This document shows positions 6,052-6,482 of a DNA stretch of 6,482 nt, piece by piece (the stretch's first letter is position 1; every line of letters begins with the position of its first letter). The position numbers and the translations under genes were made by a program. The notes beneath the pieces were generated by a model that was not told the origin of the DNA, did not search any database, and was given only the letters and a program-made list of their open reading frames with translations. Source of the stretch: Bdellovibrio sp. (GTDB lineage: Bacteria; Bdellovibrionota; Bdellovibrionia; Bdellovibrionales; Bdellovibrionaceae); the NCBI GenBank assembly GCA_017745015.1, contig JAGIAF010000192.1:1-6482 (forward strand). The letters run 5' to 3'.

Positions 6052-6156
6052 AGTTTTGGGATTCTCCCTTTGAGCCGCTTTGCAGCAATAGTCTTGCGAA
6101 TACAGAGTAAAAACTTTTAGAGCAACTTGCTGATGGCGGTGGGTCAGCTATCGGTT
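6052..6156. other. Short gap between convergent genes
   Basis: These 105 bp lie between the terminator and the stop of the leftward HNH gene. I see no coding frame and no convincing terminator for the leftward gene. A 5 bp GCTGA/TCAGC stem with a 10 nt loop at about 6130-6149 has no adjoining T-tract on the - strand. Confidence 0.5.
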
Positions 6157-6482
6157 TTAGTCTAAAAAACTTTCTTGCCGATACTTGTGTTGATTATGTT
6201 GAGAGCAGAGAATCTGCAAGTTTTGCAGATCATTCGAGCCTCCAGCCCAAACTGCTTGCCTGTGATCTACTTGCAGAAAGCGAGTGCTTCCGCAGATCTT
6301 TCCCGTTGAGCGATCTTTGAACTGGCAACACTTGTCATGATTAAGAACAATCTTTTTAACTGAATTTCGAAGAGGTTTTCGACCGGGTTTAGCTGAGAAC
6401 TGAGGTCGAACTTGAGCTTGAATTTTATTTTGAGTCTTCGCTTCATTGATATTCTGACGTTGTCCCCTTACTGTATTTGTCG
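6157..6482 (-). CDS. HNH endonuclease-like protein, C-terminal part (5' truncated by window edge)
   Basis: On the - strand the frame is open from the right edge to TAA at 6157-6159, giving 107 visible residues. The first 40 are a basic, Gln- and Asn-rich linker (for example KPGRKPLRNSVKK). The last 65 are an HNH/zinc-ribbon fold: DKCCQFKDRSTGKICGS, then LQVDHRQAVWAGGSNDLQNL with the metal-binding DH (72-73), then LCSQHNQHK with the closing HN (95-96). Cys52, Cys63 and Cys92 with His95 fit a structural zinc site. The C-terminal end is complete, stopping soon after the HNH core. In the family this fold cuts DNA. In Bdellovibrio-type genomes such proteins are often stand-alone genes of unknown role, which is recollection and not shown here. 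No restriction or phage genes are in view. The start and N-terminal domain lie beyond the window. Confidence 0.85.
   Translation of the reverse strand, partial: TNTVRGQRQNINEAKTQNKIQAQVRPQFSAKPGRKPLRNSVKKIVLNHDKCCQFKDRSTGKICGSTRFLQVDHRQAVWAGGSNDLQNLQILCSQHNQHKYRQESFLD

Noticed and set aside
6212..6230. Perfect 8 bp inverted repeat with a 3 nt loop (ATCTGCAA/TTGCAGAT)
   Set aside because: It falls inside the HNH coding region, where it encodes the conserved DLQNLQI stretch. The repeat of Leu-Gln codons explains it, and no T-tract follows.

Overview
The window looks like chromosomal DNA from a predatory delta-type bacterium of the Bdellovibrio group (Bdellovibrionota). The grounds are indirect: roughly balanced base composition, a dense run of short secreted Cys-rich proteins of no recognised family next to ordinary metabolic genes, a hybrid kinase ending in REC-HPt, and an HNH protein of a kind common in that group. 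No rRNA or marker gene is present, so the assignment is inference. There are no tRNA, rRNA, CRISPR, insertion sequence or phage features.

Layout. (1) 2-781, + strand: the C-terminal part of a hybrid sensor kinase, a receiver domain followed by a phosphotransfer (HPt) domain, cut by the left edge. (2) 853-2202, + strand: a 12-helix APC-superfamily amino acid permease of the LAT/SteT type. It runs tail to tail into (3) 2188-2598, - strand: a group II truncated hemoglobin with a GTG start. The two coding regions overlap by 15 bp at their ends, over a hairpin-forming palindrome. (4) 2613-3359, - strand: a secreted eight-cysteine protein whose C-terminal half carries what looks like a divergent lytic transglycosylase (SLT) motif set. 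It lies 14 bp upstream of the hemoglobin gene and is probably co-transcribed with it. (5) 3360-3619: a 260 bp divergent intergenic region with a full-consensus sigma-54 promoter pointing right and an imperfect dyad at about -121 to -141 from the predicted transcript start. (6) 3620-4150 and 4153-5988, + strand: a tightly coupled pair of secreted proteins, one small and Cys-rich with a Pro/Gly-rich tail, the other a 611-residue protein with a small N-terminal domain and long coiled coils. A strong intrinsic terminator follows at 6022-6051. (7) 6157-6482, - strand: the C-terminal 107 residues of an HNH nuclease-like protein, cut by the right edge.

How the parts fit. The best-supported unit is the sigma-54 promoter, the Cys-rich protein, the coiled-coil protein and the terminator: a complete two-gene transcription unit with both products exported and no recognised function. 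Divergent to it is a likely two-gene unit of a wall-hydrolase-like secreted protein and a cytoplasmic oxygen-binding globin. The kinase, permease and HNH genes look like unrelated neighbours.
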